From contig NZ_KB890739.1 of NCBI RefSeq assembly GCF_000373245.1, forward strand, positions 96,491 through 160,490: a stretch of 64,000 bases of DNA. Direction: 5' to 3'. Shown piece by piece: positions 1 to 9,100 of the stretch (its first letter is position 1; each line of letters begins with the position of its first letter). The notes under the pieces are model-generated. The model saw only the letters and a program-made list of their open reading frames with translations, ran no database searches and was not told where the DNA came from. The translations under genes and the position numbers were made by a program. Source of the stretch: Echinicola pacifica DSM 19836. GTDB taxonomy: Bacteria > Bacteroidota > Bacteroidia > Cytophagales > Cyclobacteriaceae.

Positions 1-353
1 CCGATTCCGTCAAATTCACCGTCTAGCTGACTCTGAGCAAGCTCAGCATCCTCTGCGGGGATATAGCTGGAGTGTGGATCGAGCTCCTCGAGCATCTTCT
101 CTATCCCATGCTCCACCAGCTGGCTGGTATTTACCGTATCCACATAGTCCCTGTCGATATAGGTGATGATTTCCTGGAGCTTGTATAATGCGGCCTTGAG
201 ATCGTTTTGATCAGTTTTGGGCTCAGCAAAGGTAGCTCCAATCCAGATGCCAGCGGAAATCGCTAATGCCAAAATAATAGGGAGCCGTATTTGAGACTTA
301 GTATTATTTTTTGTTTCCTCTTTAGGTAGGTTCGTGTTGTTTTCTTCGATCAC
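1..353 (-). CDS. S41 family C-terminal processing peptidase (N-terminal part)
   Basis: About 117 N-terminal residues are present; the rest lies left of the window. The translation has a hydrophilic N-terminus, one membrane or signal-anchor segment (about residues 22-42), then a region typical of CtpA/Prc-type S41 serine peptidases, including LDPHSSYIP and GEFDGIG just before the PDZ domain would begin. These enzymes cleave C-terminal tails of periplasmic proteins. The start is a GTG at 351-353: an in-frame stop lies upstream and no ATG falls between them, and a GAGGATA stretch sits just before the GTG. It is divergent from the hemerythrin-like gene. The Ser/Lys catalytic residues are outside the window. 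Family assignment is fairly secure; the start codon is less so. Confidence 0.82.
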   Translation of the reverse strand, partial: MIEENNTNLPKEETKNNTKSQIRLPIILALAISAGIWIGATFAEPKTDQNDLKAALYKLQEIITYIDRDYVDTVNTSQLVEHGIEKMLEELDPHSSYIPAEDAELAQSQLDGEFDGI

Positions 354-494
354 GTTATCCTCGTTTTTTGGTTGTTCGAAAAGGTTTAGCTTTCCTGCTA
401 AAATTCAAATATACAATTTAACAGCTTTTTACACTATTTCGTTTTAATAAACGCATTAAAATCAATTTAGGTAATTTATTCCAAGTGTTTTTAC

Positions 495-1280
495 ATGAAA
501 AAATTTTACTTTTGTCCTTACATGCCAAAAGATTCGCATATATATAAGCGTTCGATCCAAGACTTAGTTCAAGAAAACTATGTTTTTGCGGGTGTGCTGC
601 ACTATTTCGGGATTAGTTTTTACGAATATGAGCAGCAGTCACTGGAAGAGGTATGTGGAAAATTTCGCGTCAACCCTAAGCAGTTGATCAGTGAGCTGGA
701 GGCTTGGGCATGGAAAAAAGATCCGAGTAAAGAGGAGCTCTATCTGCGGCCCATAGAGGTGTTGGTGGAATACCTGAAAAAAAAGCACCATTTCTTCCTC
801 CGTCATGAGCTGCCATTTATGTCCAATATCATCAGTGGGGTGGATCTGCCAGCAGAATATGCAGGTTTGATCGCGGATTTGAGGTTGATGTTTCCTCTGT
901 TTGTGGATGATTTTATTCACCATATCCATGAGGAAGAAAATTCAGTATTCAAAAGAATCAAAAAACTACAAGCCATAGAGCGCAATGAGGTACGGCTGGA
1001 AGAGGCTGTAAAGCTATTGGCCCGCCCATCCATCGCAGCAATGGCCGAGGAGCATGACGCTCATGATGACGAAATGGAGGGCATACGGAAGCTTACACAG
1101 GAATATCACCTGGATAGCAATGCTCCCATGGCCATCAAGGTCCTCTATCATGAACTTCAGAATTTCGAGAGGGAGCTGATTATTCATGCTCATATAGAAA
1201 ATGAGCTGCTCTTCCCAAAGGCGGTGGAGCTGGAGAAGGAAGTGAAAAGAAAAGTGGACAAACAAATTAAATGCAATTGA
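495..1280 (+). CDS. Hemerythrin/HHE domain protein (ScdA/RIC-like)
   Basis: A 261-residue protein with the layout of iron-sulfur-cluster repair di-iron proteins (RIC/YtfE/ScdA). The N-terminal region (about 20-70) resembles the ScdA_N/DUF542 domain (AGVLHYFGI), followed by an all-helical region rich in paired His/Glu: H98-H99, H104-E105, IHHIHEEE near 141-148, EEHDAHDDE near 184-192, and HAHIENE near 230. These are the expected di-iron ligands of a hemerythrin-like bundle. The double-cysteine motif usual in ScdA_N is absent. It may handle oxygen, NO or iron, but the substrate cannot be read from sequence. One base separates it from ruvX, so the two probably share a transcript. Confidence 0.75.
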   Translation: MKKFYFCPYMPKDSHIYKRSIQDLVQENYVFAGVLHYFGISFYEYEQQSLEEVCGKFRVNPKQLISELEAWAWKKDPSKEELYLRPIEVLVEYLKKKHHFFLRHELPFMSNIISGVDLPAEYAGLIADLRLMFPLFVDDFIHHIHEEENSVFKRIKKLQAIERNEVRLEEAVKLLARPSIAAMAEEHDAHDDEMEGIRKLTQEYHLDSNAPMAIKVLYHELQNFERELIIHAHIENELLFPKAVELEKEVKRKVDKQIKCN

Positions 1281-1281
1281 C

Positions 1282-1695
1282 ATGGGGAGGGTTTTAGCCA
1301 TTGATCTGGGAACAAAAAGGACCGGAATAGCCGTTACTGATATACTGAAGATAACTTCCAATCCGTTGGAAACGATAAGGACCATGGACCTGGACAAGTA
1401 CCTGAAGGACTATACCCAGCGGGAAGAGGTGGAGGCCATCGTGATCGGCTACCCAAAATCCCTGGATGGGAGCGATACCAATATGACCCAGCCCACCATT
1501 AGGCTGAAGGCCAAACTCGAAAAAGCATATCCTGAAAAGAAAGTGGTGCTGGTAGATGAGCGATTTACCTCCAAGATGGCCATGCAAAGCATGATCACCA
1601 TGGGCTCAAAAAAGAAAGATAGAAAAGAGAAGGCGGGCAATCTGGACAAAATCAGTGCTGCCATTATATTACAAACTTATTTAGACCAACTATGA
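1282..1695 (+). CDS. ruvX: Putative pre-16S rRNA nuclease / Holliday junction resolvase RuvX (YqgF)
   Basis: The 137-residue length is normal for the family. The N-terminus AIDLGTKRTG (D8 acidic metal ligand) is the RNase H-fold signature of YqgF/RuvX. VIGYPKSLDG near 54-63 and VDERFTSKMA near 91-100 are the other conserved blocks. In Escherichia coli the homologue processes the 5' end of 16S rRNA. The ATG follows the upstream stop by one base, and the gene overlaps def by four bases, so it lies in a translationally coupled hemerythrin-ruvX-def unit. Confidence 0.95.
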   Translation: MGRVLAIDLGTKRTGIAVTDILKITSNPLETIRTMDLDKYLKDYTQREEVEAIVIGYPKSLDGSDTNMTQPTIRLKAKLEKAYPEKKVVLVDERFTSKMAMQSMITMGSKKKDRKEKAGNLDKISAAIILQTYLDQL

Positions 1696-2246
1696 TATAT
1701 CCGATTGTAGCATACGGAAATCCAATATTGAAGCGGGAAGCGGAAGAGATAAACGAAGGTGAAGATATCAATGCATTGATTTCTGATATGTTTGATACGA
1801 TGGATCATGCCAGTGGTGTGGGACTTGCCGCTCCTCAAATCGATAAGGGCATCAGGCTGTTTGTGATTGATAGCTCCCTGATGCTGGATGAAGACAGCGA
1901 GGAGCAGGGTTTTCGTAAGGTGTTTATAAACCCCATCATCTTGGATGAATATGGTGATGAATACGGCTATGAGGAAGGCTGCTTAAGCATCCCTGAGGTG
2001 CGTGCAGAGGTGATCAGGCCGGAGAAATTGACCATCGAGTATTTTGACGAAAATTGGAAACTAAAGGAAGAAGAATTCTCCGGAATGACCGCTCGTGTGA
2101 TTCAGCATGAATACGATCACCTCGAAGGCATCCTTTTTGTGGACTATATCAAAGGCCTGAAGAAACGCATGGTCAAAAGTAAACTTATCGATGTCAGCAA
2201 AGGGAAAATCCCTACAGATTATCGCATGATTTATCCCACGCGCTAA
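1692..2246 (+). CDS. def: Peptide deformylase
   Basis: 184 residues. All three deformylase motifs are intact: GVGLAAPQ (42-49), EGCLS (95-99, metal ligand C97) and QHEYDH (138-143, metal ligands H139 and H143, catalytic E140). The enzyme removes the N-formyl group from nascent proteins in the cytoplasm. The ATG overlaps the ruvX stop codon, so translation is probably coupled. A rho-independent terminator about 135 bp downstream closes the unit. Confidence 0.97.
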   Translation: MIYPIVAYGNPILKREAEEINEGEDINALISDMFDTMDHASGVGLAAPQIDKGIRLFVIDSSLMLDEDSEEQGFRKVFINPIILDEYGDEYGYEEGCLSIPEVRAEVIRPEKLTIEYFDENWKLKEEEFSGMTARVIQHEYDHLEGILFVDYIKGLKKRMVKSKLIDVSKGKIPTDYRMIYPTR

Positions 2247-2381
2247 ATACACGGGAATATTATTGTCCCTACAGACCATAAACCTTGGAAGGATCAGCAG
2301 GGATATAGAATTGATTGACTGTGAGGGTTCACCTTCGCGATTTTATTCCTCTATTCTGGACATTATCAAATTGAAAATACT

Positions 2382-2410
2382 AAAGTAGGCTATAGACCTA
2401 CTTTTTTTTT
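2382..2410 (+). terminator. Rho-independent terminator after def
   Basis: AAAGTAGG (2382-2389) pairs with CCTACTTT (2397-2404) around a seven-base loop, and the T tract runs to 2410. It lies between def and the nitrilase gene, on the plus strand. Confidence 0.8.
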
Positions 2411-2424
2411 ACTATTAGGACGAT

Positions 2425-3219
2425 ATGGAAAACTTAAAAGTAGCATTGGTGCAAACGGATCTTTATTGGCAGGACAGCCAAGCCAATCTGGCGATGCTTG
2501 AAGAGAAAATATGGTCTCTTCAGGGGAAAGCTGACCTGATCGTATTGCCAGAAATGTTTCCTACTGGATTTTCTATGGAGGCCGAAGCGCTCGCCGAGCC
2601 GATGAACTTCACCAGTACCAAATGGATGAAGCAGATGGCGGCACATACTGGCGCCATCCTTACGGGGAGTGTGATTATTAAGGAGAATAAGAAGTTTTTT
2701 AACCGGCTGCTGTGGGTTCACCCTGATGGACAAGTGCAGCATTATGATAAACGCCACCTTTTCAGAATGGCCGATGAGGATCACCATTTTGATATGGGAA
2801 TGGAGCGCAAACTCTTTCAGGTGAAGGGGTGGAATATTCTTCCTCAGGTGTGCTATGACCTGCGCTTCCCGGTTTGGGCCAGAAATGACGCTGATGAGTC
2901 GGGCAAAATGGATTATGATTTAGTGTTTTTTATCGCCTCCTGGCCTGCCGCCCGGAAGTCGGCTTGGGATATTCTGCTAAAAGCCAGGGCCGTCGAAAAC
3001 CTTTCCTATTGCCTCGGGGTCAACCGTGTGGGGGTAGATGGAAATAATATCGCTTATAATGGGCATTCCGCAGCCTATGACTTCAAGGGGAATACCCTTG
3101 CTTTTTGTGCAGAAAAAGAAGAAATCCTTCTGATAGAATTGGACGCTAAGGAGCTCAATGCCTACCGGGAAAAATTCCCCGCATGGATGGACGCCGATGA
3201 TTTCTCCATTCAAAAATAG
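2425..3219 (+). CDS. Nitrilase-family amidohydrolase, omega-amidase (YafV/NIT2-like)
   Basis: 264 residues of the carbon-nitrogen hydrolase fold. The catalytic triad is visible: E43 in LPEMFPTG, K109 in YDKRHLF and C143 in QVCYDLRFPVW. These contexts match the omega-amidase branch (YafV, NIT2), which hydrolyses alpha-ketoglutaramate or alpha-ketosuccinamate in methionine salvage and transamination repair. No signal peptide is seen, so it should be cytoplasmic. TTAGGA lies just upstream of the ATG. It follows the def terminator and is probably transcribed alone. Confidence 0.88.
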   Translation: MENLKVALVQTDLYWQDSQANLAMLEEKIWSLQGKADLIVLPEMFPTGFSMEAEALAEPMNFTSTKWMKQMAAHTGAILTGSVIIKENKKFFNRLLWVHPDGQVQHYDKRHLFRMADEDHHFDMGMERKLFQVKGWNILPQVCYDLRFPVWARNDADESGKMDYDLVFFIASWPAARKSAWDILLKARAVENLSYCLGVNRVGVDGNNIAYNGHSAAYDFKGNTLAFCAEKEEILLIELDAKELNAYREKFPAWMDADDFSIQK

Positions 3220-3321
3220 TCTGATAGGACTGTCTTTGTTTTAGCACTGTTGCTATCTGCTGAGCACCTTTTTAGGATAGTTTAGGTGTTTGCCTAGCGG
3301 CAAAAAAAAATGGTGTAATAA

Positions 3322-3421
3322 AACAGATACCCGTAAAAAGATGGATTCCAATCCATTCCACCTTTCGCATACATCCGCTAGGAAAGTGGCTGTAGGTGTA
3401 TCAATGAAAAGAGTATCTGTT
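3322..3421. other. Structured intergenic element with nested inverted repeats
   Basis: Between two convergent genes. An outer 9-bp inverted repeat, AACAGATAC (3322-3330) and GTATCTGTT (3413-3421), encloses a hairpin ATGGAT-TCCA-ATCCAT (3341-3356) and a second stem of CCAC plus TTTC (3358-3366, one bulged C) with GAAAGTGG (3382-3389). Folded as RNA this would form a branched structure. There is no good coding sequence here and no T tract. Function unknown. Confidence 0.35.
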
Positions 3422-3429
3422 GACTATAC

Positions 3430-5556
3430 TTACCTCAATATTAACTTCTTCACCATTTTATTCCCTTTACTGGAGGTGAATTCTATCAGATAAACCCCAC
3501 TGGAGAAGTTCCTCATGTCCAATGGTTGAGGTTCATTGGCTATAATGCTGATGTCAGAAATTAATAATTGTCCAAGGGTATTGATGAGTCGGGCTTTGCC
3601 ATTTTCGTTGCTGAGAATATTGACCGGGCCATTGGAGGGATTGGGGAAGAGGGTCACCGAAATGCCGCCGTCCACCGGCGGGGTAGGCGAGGAGGAGATC
3701 TCCTGGAGCAGCTGAAGTCCGCCTGCATTTCCTCCCAAAAGAAGTTGATCGCCCTTACCGATAAGCCCGGGAGCTATTCCCAGCCAGGTATTGCGGCTCA
3801 GGCGACTTGGAACAGCCGTATTGTCTTCCAATACGATCTGAATCGGCTCCGCTGCGGGAGGATTTGCTTGGGTGAAATTGGGGATATGGCTGATGATTCC
3901 CCTTTGGCTGACGGCATAGAGGTCGAGCTGCTCACCATTCTGCGTCGTCAGCACGCATAGATTACGGTCTGCAGGATCATCCTTGAATCCCAGGAAATCC
4001 TCATCCAGTAGCTCAAAGGCCACATTTCCTGAGAATTTGACACTATAACGCTCTAATTCCCCAGTCTGGCGAGCCAAAAGCAGGAAATCCGCGCCAGCAT
4101 GGGAATAGTAGGAGAAGTTGTCGTAAGCACGCAGGCTACCGGTTGGAAGGCTGATCTCCCGAAGCTCGCCGGCTCCTGGGGAATTGGCGTAAAATAATTT
4201 TCTCACTAATACAAAATCTTCAATCACCACTCCAGATACAAACCAATAATTCTGGCCGGCAGCAGTGGTATAAGCAATATATTGTAGCTCAGTAAGTCCC
4301 AGGCTGGACAGGTTCTGATAGTCGGACTCCACGAGTAGATAGCCTTCATTATTGACTTCAAATCGGAAAGCCATACCCGTAGATTGTCCATTTAGGAGTT
4401 GATTGGCAGTTAGGATCAATTCGCCATTGGACTGGCTGCCAGTGAAAAAGGGACGGGTATTTTCACCCAAATCAATCATTTCTTCTTGCAGCAGCGCAGT
4501 GGTGACGATATTAAGACTGGTCTGCGGAGCGAGTTCGTAAATGCTATGAGCATAGTCTAATCCGCCCGTTAGGGAGGTTTCGGAGCTGTTGACACTGACT
4601 AGAAAGGAATCGCCTATCATGCTGCCTACCTGAAATAAAGGAAAAACGGGGAGGCTGCCATAGCTGGGGAGCTCAGTCGAAAATTCATCATAAATAGGGT
4701 CAACGGAGCTGCCTTTATTTTCCAAATAGTATAATGTGCTACATTCATCCTGTCCCATGACCAGATCCAGGTTCCCATCGCCATTGAAGTCCTCCAATAG
4801 GATGGAATGCCCTCCAGAATGCTCTATTGATAAGTTTTCATCACCGGGAGTCTTGCGGCTGATGGGGCTTCCATCGCAGGTCTGGCCAAAAGAAAAACTC
4901 CCGCAAGCACAGAACTCAAAATTCCCCCAGCGGATCTTTCGCCTCTCAAAGCCGCCCAGGCCGGCCATGCCTGTTTCTTCCATACTGGTGTTGATATATA
5001 GCTCCAGGTAATCTCCAGCGGCATAATTAAACGTGACAATGTCCAAATCACCATCTCCGTCAAGGTCTTGAATGGCCGGGATATCCAAAATATTTACCTG
5101 CAGGTTCGATCCATTTTCCAGACGAAGGAAATTCTCCGCCAGCTCCCAGCTGGGAGTAGCGCTGCCTGTAGGACTGGTGTTTTTATAGGCTTTGATGCCA
5201 AAAGCAGAACCCGTAAATAGGTCTTTTTTACCATCTCCATCATAATCTGCCATGACCACAAAGCCCAACAGATCAGCAGGGAAATAATGCGGCATTTCAG
5301 GTAATACTTCGTAGCCGTCTTCGCTGACTTCAATGACTTTCAGGGATCGTGCATTGATATCCCAAATCACCCATTCTTCGACTCCATCGCCATTTAGGTC
5401 CGCCGTGTGGATCTGTGCTGCATTGATGCCGCCGGCAAAACCCATGGATAATAATTCTTCTCCTATATATGCCTTGGGATTAGTGTATTCGAAGCTTTGC
5501 TGCGCGAAAGTAAAGTGGCATGTGAAAAAGATAATGGAGAATAAAAGGTGTTTCAT
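3430..5556 (-). CDS. FG-GAP/VCBS repeat protein with T9SS type A sorting domain
   Basis: 708 residues. The N-terminus is a classic signal peptide ending FTFAQQ. The body has several Ca-binding FG-GAP/VCBS motifs, for example DLNGDGVEE (about 53-61), DYDGDGKKD (about 99-107), DLDGDGDLD (about 164-172) and DFNGDGNLD (about 257-265), which suggest a beta-propeller. The last 75 residues form a Por-secretion/T9SS type A C-terminal domain (LFPNPSNGPVNI, GVYLIEF, KKLILR). It should be secreted through the type IX system and attached at or released from the surface. No enzymatic motif was seen. It appears to be a single-gene unit. Confidence 0.88.
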   Translation of the reverse strand: MKHLLFSIIFFTCHFTFAQQSFEYTNPKAYIGEELLSMGFAGGINAAQIHTADLNGDGVEEWVIWDINARSLKVIEVSEDGYEVLPEMPHYFPADLLGFVVMADYDGDGKKDLFTGSAFGIKAYKNTSPTGSATPSWELAENFLRLENGSNLQVNILDIPAIQDLDGDGDLDIVTFNYAAGDYLELYINTSMEETGMAGLGGFERRKIRWGNFEFCACGSFSFGQTCDGSPISRKTPGDENLSIEHSGGHSILLEDFNGDGNLDLVMGQDECSTLYYLENKGSSVDPIYDEFSTELPSYGSLPVFPLFQVGSMIGDSFLVSVNSSETSLTGGLDYAHSIYELAPQTSLNIVTTALLQEEMIDLGENTRPFFTGSQSNGELILTANQLLNGQSTGMAFRFEVNNEGYLLVESDYQNLSSLGLTELQYIAYTTAAGQNYWFVSGVVIEDFVLVRKLFYANSPGAGELREISLPTGSLRAYDNFSYYSHAGADFLLLARQTGELERYSVKFSGNVAFELLDEDFLGFKDDPADRNLCVLTTQNGEQLDLYAVSQRGIISHIPNFTQANPPAAEPIQIVLEDNTAVPSRLSRNTWLGIAPGLIGKGDQLLLGGNAGGLQLLQEISSSPTPPVDGGISVTLFPNPSNGPVNILSNENGKARLINTLGQLLISDISIIANEPQPLDMRNFSSGVYLIEFTSSKGNKMVKKLILR

Positions 5557-5941
5557 AGATGAAATAAGGATTTTCGGCTTCGTTTTACAATATTACCATT
5601 AACGTAGGAGCCACAAAAGTAGTCTAAAAAAATCTTCAGAATATAGAGACTTATTTCGGCTCTCTAGAGGATAAGGTTCAAAAATGTTGTCCTTGGTGCT
5701 TACCATATAATAAAAGCGGGAAAAATATCCTCCCGATGAAGCTTTTTCGGTGCTGGCAAAAGATATAAATGACTACCAGACAAGCTCTGCAAGCCATAAG
5801 CTTTAGCCGATCTCAGTTTTAGGGATTGCAGCGATAGAGCAAATCAAGGCTTAATTGTACATAATCGGTTTATTTATTTTGAAAGGAAGGGCTAAATCAT
5901 GAAATTTGTCGAGGCAAAATAAATTGATATTCACTCATCCT
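5557..5941. other. Intergenic region between divergent T9SS cargo gene and murF
   Basis: About 385 bp. It must hold the promoters for the minus-strand surface protein gene and for murF. A short GC-rich inverted repeat, CGGGA with TCCCG, lies near 5720-5740. No gene, RNA or clear terminator was recognised. Confidence 0.4.
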
Positions 5942-7237
5942 ATGGAAAATATAGAGGCTCTTTATTCATTATTCAAGCAGACGACGGGGATCAGCACCGA
6001 TACTCGAAATATCGCTGAGGGCAATTTATTTTTTGCACTAAAAGGACCGAATTTCAATGCCAATGATTTTGCCCTACAAGCCCTCGAGGCAGGTGCGGCG
6101 GCAGCGGTGGTGGATGATCCTGCGGTGATTCCAGATCAGGACCCACGGTTTTTTCTGGTCAAGGACGGTTTGCTAGCCTTACAGCAACTGGCGAATTATC
6201 ATCGCCGGCAACTGGATATCCCCTTTCTAGCCATCACCGGCAGTAATGGGAAGACCACCACAAAAGAGCTCATCAATGCGGTGCTCAGCACCAGCTATAC
6301 CACCTATGCGACTAAGGGAAATTTGAATAACCATATAGGCGTTCCCCTAACCTTGCTGGCTATGGATGAGCATACCCAAATCGGAATCGTGGAGATGGGG
6401 GCGAATAAGCTGGGCGATATTGCCGAGCTTTGTGAGATCGCAGAGCCCAGCCATGGTCTGATTACCAATATAGGCAGAGCCCATTTAGAGGGTTTTGGAG
6501 GATTTGAAGGAGTGCTTCGCACCAAAACTGAACTCTATCAATTCCTGATCAAGCATCAGGGGAAGATTTTTGTCAATAGCCAGAACCCTGTTCTTGCAAA
6601 TATGATGAAGCGGATGGATCATCCGATCAGCTATCCCGCAAAGGGTGATTTCTTCCACTGTGAATTTGTGGAGGCCAATCCATTGGTTCGATTCAGGACG
6701 GATGATGGCCAGGAATATTCCACCCAGATGCTGGGCGAATATAATTTTGAGAATATAGCCACTGCACTGGCGGTTGCTAAATTTTTTGAGGTGGATCAAA
6801 AGACTGCTGCTCAGGCCGTCAGTGCCTATGTGCCCGGAAATATGCGCTCTCAGCTGGTGGAGAAAGGCAGTAACCTGATCGTTCTGGATGCTTATAATGC
6901 CAATCCTTCCAGCATGGAACAGGCCATTCGGACCTTTGGGAAGATGAGTGGAAAGGCGCATAAAATGGTCATCCTCGGAGATATGTATGAGCTGGGCGAT
7001 AGTGCTGCTGAGGAGCATAAGAAGCTCGGGGAATGGGTGAGTGAATACGATATAGACAAGGTCTGCTTTACCGGGGAGCTAGTCCAAAATGCCCTGCTTA
7101 AAGCTCCACGAGCCTTGTATTTCCCTGATCCTTTCAGCCTTCGCAACTGGCTTGCGGATTCTAATCTTCAAAATCACCTCATCCTTATCAAAGGTAGCCG
7201 AGGAATGAAACTGGAAGGCTTGGTAGAATATATTTAA
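5942..7237 (+). CDS. murF: UDP-N-acetylmuramoyl-tripeptide--D-alanyl-D-alanine ligase
   Basis: 431 residues from the ATG at 5942. The Mur-ligase ATP-binding loop TGSNGKTTTKE lies at about 99-109, with EMGANKLGDI and TNIGRAHLEGFGG following and a C-terminal domain with LDAYNANPSSM and ILGDMYELGD. It adds D-Ala-D-Ala to the UDP-MurNAc-tripeptide in the cytoplasm, the last soluble step in the peptidoglycan precursor. An in-frame TTG at 5906 could extend it by 12 residues, but the ATG gives the N-terminus expected for the family. It stands outside any division/cell-wall cluster. Confidence 0.95.
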   Translation: MENIEALYSLFKQTTGISTDTRNIAEGNLFFALKGPNFNANDFALQALEAGAAAAVVDDPAVIPDQDPRFFLVKDGLLALQQLANYHRRQLDIPFLAITGSNGKTTTKELINAVLSTSYTTYATKGNLNNHIGVPLTLLAMDEHTQIGIVEMGANKLGDIAELCEIAEPSHGLITNIGRAHLEGFGGFEGVLRTKTELYQFLIKHQGKIFVNSQNPVLANMMKRMDHPISYPAKGDFFHCEFVEANPLVRFRTDDGQEYSTQMLGEYNFENIATALAVAKFFEVDQKTAAQAVSAYVPGNMRSQLVEKGSNLIVLDAYNANPSSMEQAIRTFGKMSGKAHKMVILGDMYELGDSAAEEHKKLGEWVSEYDIDKVCFTGELVQNALLKAPRALYFPDPFSLRNWLADSNLQNHLILIKGSRGMKLEGLVEYI

Positions 7238-7473
7238 TCAAAGAAGAAATGGCATCGCTATTTTGATTTTGATAATAATAAAAATCCTATTTTGAATAAG
7301 TGATACTTTAAAAAAGATTCATTTGTAAGAGTGAATTATCCCTTATTCTTATTCAAAAAGATAAGCATTAAGTATTAATTTAATAATTTTTATTCTGTAC
7401 ATAGTTGATTTTTTTATTGTAAATTAGAATTGATTTTTATTAGTGACTATTTTTTTTAAATAAAGCGAAGACG

Positions 7474-8394
7474 ATGGGACAGGATTTTGTGCATAAACTA
7501 TTGGGGAAAATATTCCCCGTTGATTATTCGGGGAAGTTCTTGCAATTAGACTTTAGGGGAGGGCTTTGTAATAAGCTACATTTTCTTATTAGCGCTTGCG
7601 ATATAGCCATGGATAAGAATTGCAGCCTGATAGAGCCTGAGTTTGGCTGGAAGGAAAAGATCCTTTTTTCTGATATTTTTGACCTTGATCACTTCAATGC
7701 CAGCATGGCCGCCTATACCAATGGCCGATCCATCATGCTTCCCTTGTCCCAAATCAATAGTGAGGATAGGGTGCGTAATAATATGAATTTATGGAAGTAT
7801 TCTGAAAAAGAACTTTCTAAAGAACGTATTGATTGTCAAGTGAGTAGCTGCTCTACCAAAGCCCGTGTGCTCAAGGCTCTGAGGCTAAGGCCGGAATATG
7901 AGCAGCTGGTGGCAGCACATGTCCAGGCTCCGTTTACGGCCTTGCAGGTGAGGACAGAGTCGGATTGGGTGGCTTACGCCAAAAAGAAAACCGTGGGGAA
8001 TAATGAGACCCTACTGATCAACCTGGAGGATCTATTAAAGATGGTGGCAGAGTTTGATTTGGTAGGAGATTTATTTTTTACCTCAGGTGAAAACCATCAG
8101 CAATTGCTTGTGGCCTTTCAGAGTCTGGGCGTGAATCCCTATTATTTTTACCAGCCTAATCTGGAATACGAAATCAATGCCGCCATTAATTTTGAGATTT
8201 GTTGCCGTGCACATTATTTTATTGGCTTATCCCGAAGTTCTTACTCTAATTTAGTCGCTTTAAAAAGAGCACTTATTTTAGGAAATGATCAGTCATTTAT
8301 CTATAATTTAAACGACAAAATAATTAGAAGAATTGATAAAGGCTTGCAGGCTATCGCCCATGATAGTGTTACAAAAGAAACAACGATTGTTTAA
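7474..8394 (+). CDS. Putative glycosyltransferase, fucosyltransferase-like
   Basis: 306 residues, not firmly recognised. The N-terminal block DFRGGLCNKLHFLISA (27-42) resembles the GGLGNQL-type donor-site loop of fucosyltransferases. A central FTALQVRTESDW block resembles their HxRxxD region. The C-terminal block CRAHYFIGLSRSSYSNLVALKR resembles the third fucosyltransferase motif, where a stored chain is checked against display at the cell surface. No signal peptide. The flanks are strikingly AT-rich, with 236 bp of mostly A/T upstream, and no other glycan genes are nearby. It could be a transferred singleton. The enzyme class is an inference from motif shape only. Confidence 0.45.
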   Translation: MGQDFVHKLLGKIFPVDYSGKFLQLDFRGGLCNKLHFLISACDIAMDKNCSLIEPEFGWKEKILFSDIFDLDHFNASMAAYTNGRSIMLPLSQINSEDRVRNNMNLWKYSEKELSKERIDCQVSSCSTKARVLKALRLRPEYEQLVAAHVQAPFTALQVRTESDWVAYAKKKTVGNNETLLINLEDLLKMVAEFDLVGDLFFTSGENHQQLLVAFQSLGVNPYYFYQPNLEYEINAAINFEICCRAHYFIGLSRSSYSNLVALKRALILGNDQSFIYNLNDKIIRRIDKGLQAIAHDSVTKETTIV

Positions 8395-8586
8395 ACCTCG
8401 ACCACCAAGGATCTATAGATTCCAGCAAATTATAATAGGGTTCAACAGCAGAGGCGATATTCCAATCATCTTATTGTTTCAATTATGATTTTTATAAATG
8501 ACTGGACTTTATAGGGTTTCATGGTTTGTAATTAGTGAATTCATCAAATCGATTCTTTTTTCCTGTCAAATCTGTAGGTTTATGAG

Positions 8587-8997
8587 ATGGTGATTAGGCC
8601 AGAATATTTTGAATATAAGGGGTTTCAGGTTCCTCGGGGCCAGACTTTTGATGAGGTGTTTGCCCTTTTGCGTACAGGAGAGGGAGACGGCTCAGCCCCG
8701 AATTCATGCGAGGCACAGTTTCCATGCTCTGCCATTATAGTAATACCATCCCTTTCCTTCACCATTCGCGCGCCCCAGCCTGATAGGCCCATCAAGCAGC
8801 TTCAGTACTCACTCGCTCCCCTCAAATCGACCATGGCTCAAGAAATATATTCCCCTTATTTGGAGCTGTTGGAAAGGACCATGGGTGAGCCTGATTCAGG
8901 GAAGTATTTCCCTGAGAGGATGGAGAAGACTTACCATAGCAGTCTGGTGGTGTATTCTGCAAAATGGACCTTGGGAGGTATTAGTATTCAGCCTTGA
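8587..8997 (+). CDS. Hypothetical protein, possibly frameshifted at its C-terminus
   Basis: 136 residues, family not recognised. It looks like a real soluble protein: balanced composition, a cysteine pair in SCEAQFPCSA (about 40-49), and segments such as YSLAPL and YHSSLVVYSAKWTLGG. It ends abruptly after GGISIQP. The reading frame shifted by one base stays open for about 25 more codons (to 9073) and starts SLDLGGGFWG, so a single-base indel or a genuine short end are both possible. It lies just upstream of the SGNH hydrolase gene, in the same direction. Confidence 0.5.
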   Translation: MVIRPEYFEYKGFQVPRGQTFDEVFALLRTGEGDGSAPNSCEAQFPCSAIIVIPSLSFTIRAPQPDRPIKQLQYSLAPLKSTMAQEIYSPYLELLERTMGEPDSGKYFPERMEKTYHSSLVVYSAKWTLGGISIQP

Positions 8998-9100
8998 CCT
9001 AGGTGGAGGGTTTTGGGGGTGTTTTTTTGATTTTATGATATCGCTCATGATGATTGTATTGGTTATATTGTAAGCCTCAATCAGCCAAAACATTGCTATT

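Noticed and set aside
3290..3493. A short plus-strand open frame in the gap after the nitrilase gene
   Set aside because: It runs through the inverted-repeat element and into the convergent gene, with no protein-like signal.
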